Part shown: in pieces, positions 63,586 to 64,000 of the stretch
Position numbering within the stretch: the first letter of the stretch is position 1
How the letters are laid out: every line of letters starts with the position of its first letter
NCBI GenBank assembly: GCA_026706635.1
Contig: JAPOYJ010000070.1
Coordinates: 1-64,000 of the forward strand
Origin: Gemmatimonadota bacterium
GTDB taxonomy: Bacteria; Gemmatimonadota; Gemmatimonadetes; Longimicrobiales; Gaopeijiaceae
Reading direction: 5' to 3'
Length of the DNA: 64,000 nucleotides
Program-made: the position numbers and the translations under genes
The notes under the pieces: model-generated
What the model was told of the DNA's origin: nothing
The model's input: the letters and a program-made list of their open reading frames with translations, nothing else
The model's database searches: none

Positions 63586-64000
63586 ATGAGCCGAATCACC
63601 AGCCTTTCCCTGACCGATGTCCGATGCTTCGCGGGGACTCAGCGGACCGGACTGCCCCGCGTCACGGTGCTGGTGGGCAAGAACGGCACGGGCAAGTCGA
63701 CGTTCCTGGGATGCGCCCGCGTGACCGCGCGCCTGTCGGGGTTCGTCGACCTGAGCGACAGAAATCCCTTTGACGATCCGCCGTTCTCCATGGGCGGCTT
63801 CGAGACGATAGCCCGCTCGGGGGCCTCGAAGTTCGCCATCGAGGCCACGTTTGAGGGTCACCGCTACAACCGTGTTCGCGTGGTCTACGACCGGGGACAG
63901 GGCGGCGAGCCCCGGGAACGGGAACTGGAGGTGAGCCTCTCCGCGGAATCGGGCCAACCTGACGTGTTCCGAGTGACGCGCCCTCGTTCGCCGCGATCCG
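63586..64000 (+). CDS. AAA family ATPase, cut by the window end
   Basis: 138 codons seen, no stop. Walker A VGKNGTGKST (about residues 30-39) follows LSLTDVRCFAGTQRTGLPRV, typical of AAA_21/RecF-like ATPases of defence loci. ATG 63586 has GAGGAG upstream. It follows the TOPRIM gene by 123 bp and may belong to the same or a separate system. Confidence 0.75.
   Translation, partial: MSRITSLSLTDVRCFAGTQRTGLPRVTVLVGKNGTGKSTFLGCARVTARLSGFVDLSDRNPFDDPPFSMGGFETIARSGASKFAIEATFEGHRYNRVRVVYDRGQGGEPRERELEVSLSAESGQPDVFRVTRPRSPRS

Overview
The window is high-GC bacterial chromosome, mostly housekeeping genes on the + strand and packed into operons. Many genes start with GTG or TTG inside the stop codon of the previous gene (GTGA, TTGA or ATGA junctions). 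A signal-peptide beta-propeller protein, a regulatory-like/TonB-plug lipid-exterior protein, a PD40 protein ending in an outer-membrane barrel, LolA and Lnt indicate a Gram-negative (diderm) cell. The gene mix would fit Gemmatimonadota or a related phylum; this is inference from content only, and no rRNA is present to test it.

Layout. 0.4-5.5 kb: an acyl-CoA metabolism operon (thiolase, BioY, 3-hydroxyacyl-CoA dehydrogenase, acyl-CoA dehydrogenase, GlyA). 5.7-18.9 kb: a Minf_1886-type protein, gamma-glutamyltransferase and a GT-C glycosyltransferase on the minus strand, MurQ, a very large metalloprotease-like/propeller/barrel protein, a two-PDZ protein, and a biotin carboxylase/biotin carrier/methylmalonyl-CoA mutase operon. 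19-28 kb: MurA, a degenerate LexA-like repressor, TadA, an NhaC antiporter, and pyrR-pyrB-pseudo-pyrC. 28-43 kb: rpsT, scpA-scpB-rluB, a tRNA, RecA, AlaS, CCA-adding enzyme and HflX. 43.3-54 kb: tRNA-Sec and tRNA-Pro, then aroQ-efp-accB-accC and ftsK-lolA-rimO-oxidoreductase-lnt. 54.1-64 kb: an accessory block resembling a defence island. It holds an ATPase/PIN-nuclease/RNA-ligase cassette, a decayed PIN toxin, a frameshifted AlbA_2-type regulator, an AAA/PD-(D/E)XK protein, and an ATPase/TOPRIM pair followed by another ATPase cut by the window edge.

Two things run through the whole window. First, at least a dozen intergenic sites carry one repeat family with inverted ends (CTAGCAGCCCGTGGACAA and its complement). 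It often begins exactly at the stop codon of the gene before it. Second, seven of these copies contain a fixed module: two tandem 18-bp dyads (TGTAAT-N6-TTTACA) separated by 3 bp. The module also reads as a sigma-70-like promoter, TTTACA-N17-TACAAT. In one copy the expected transcription start falls on the A of a gene's ATG, which would make that mRNA leaderless.

Several housekeeping-type proteins have lost or changed key residues. PyrC lacks metal and substrate ligands. The LexA homologue lacks the Ser-Lys dyad and cleavage site. MurA has Asp in place of the fosfomycin-target Cys. The acyl-CoA dehydrogenase lacks a Glu at both known catalytic-base positions. The strongest candidate for an undescribed system is the tightly overlapping ATPase + PIN-like ribonuclease + RNA ligase cassette at 54.4-57.0 kb.
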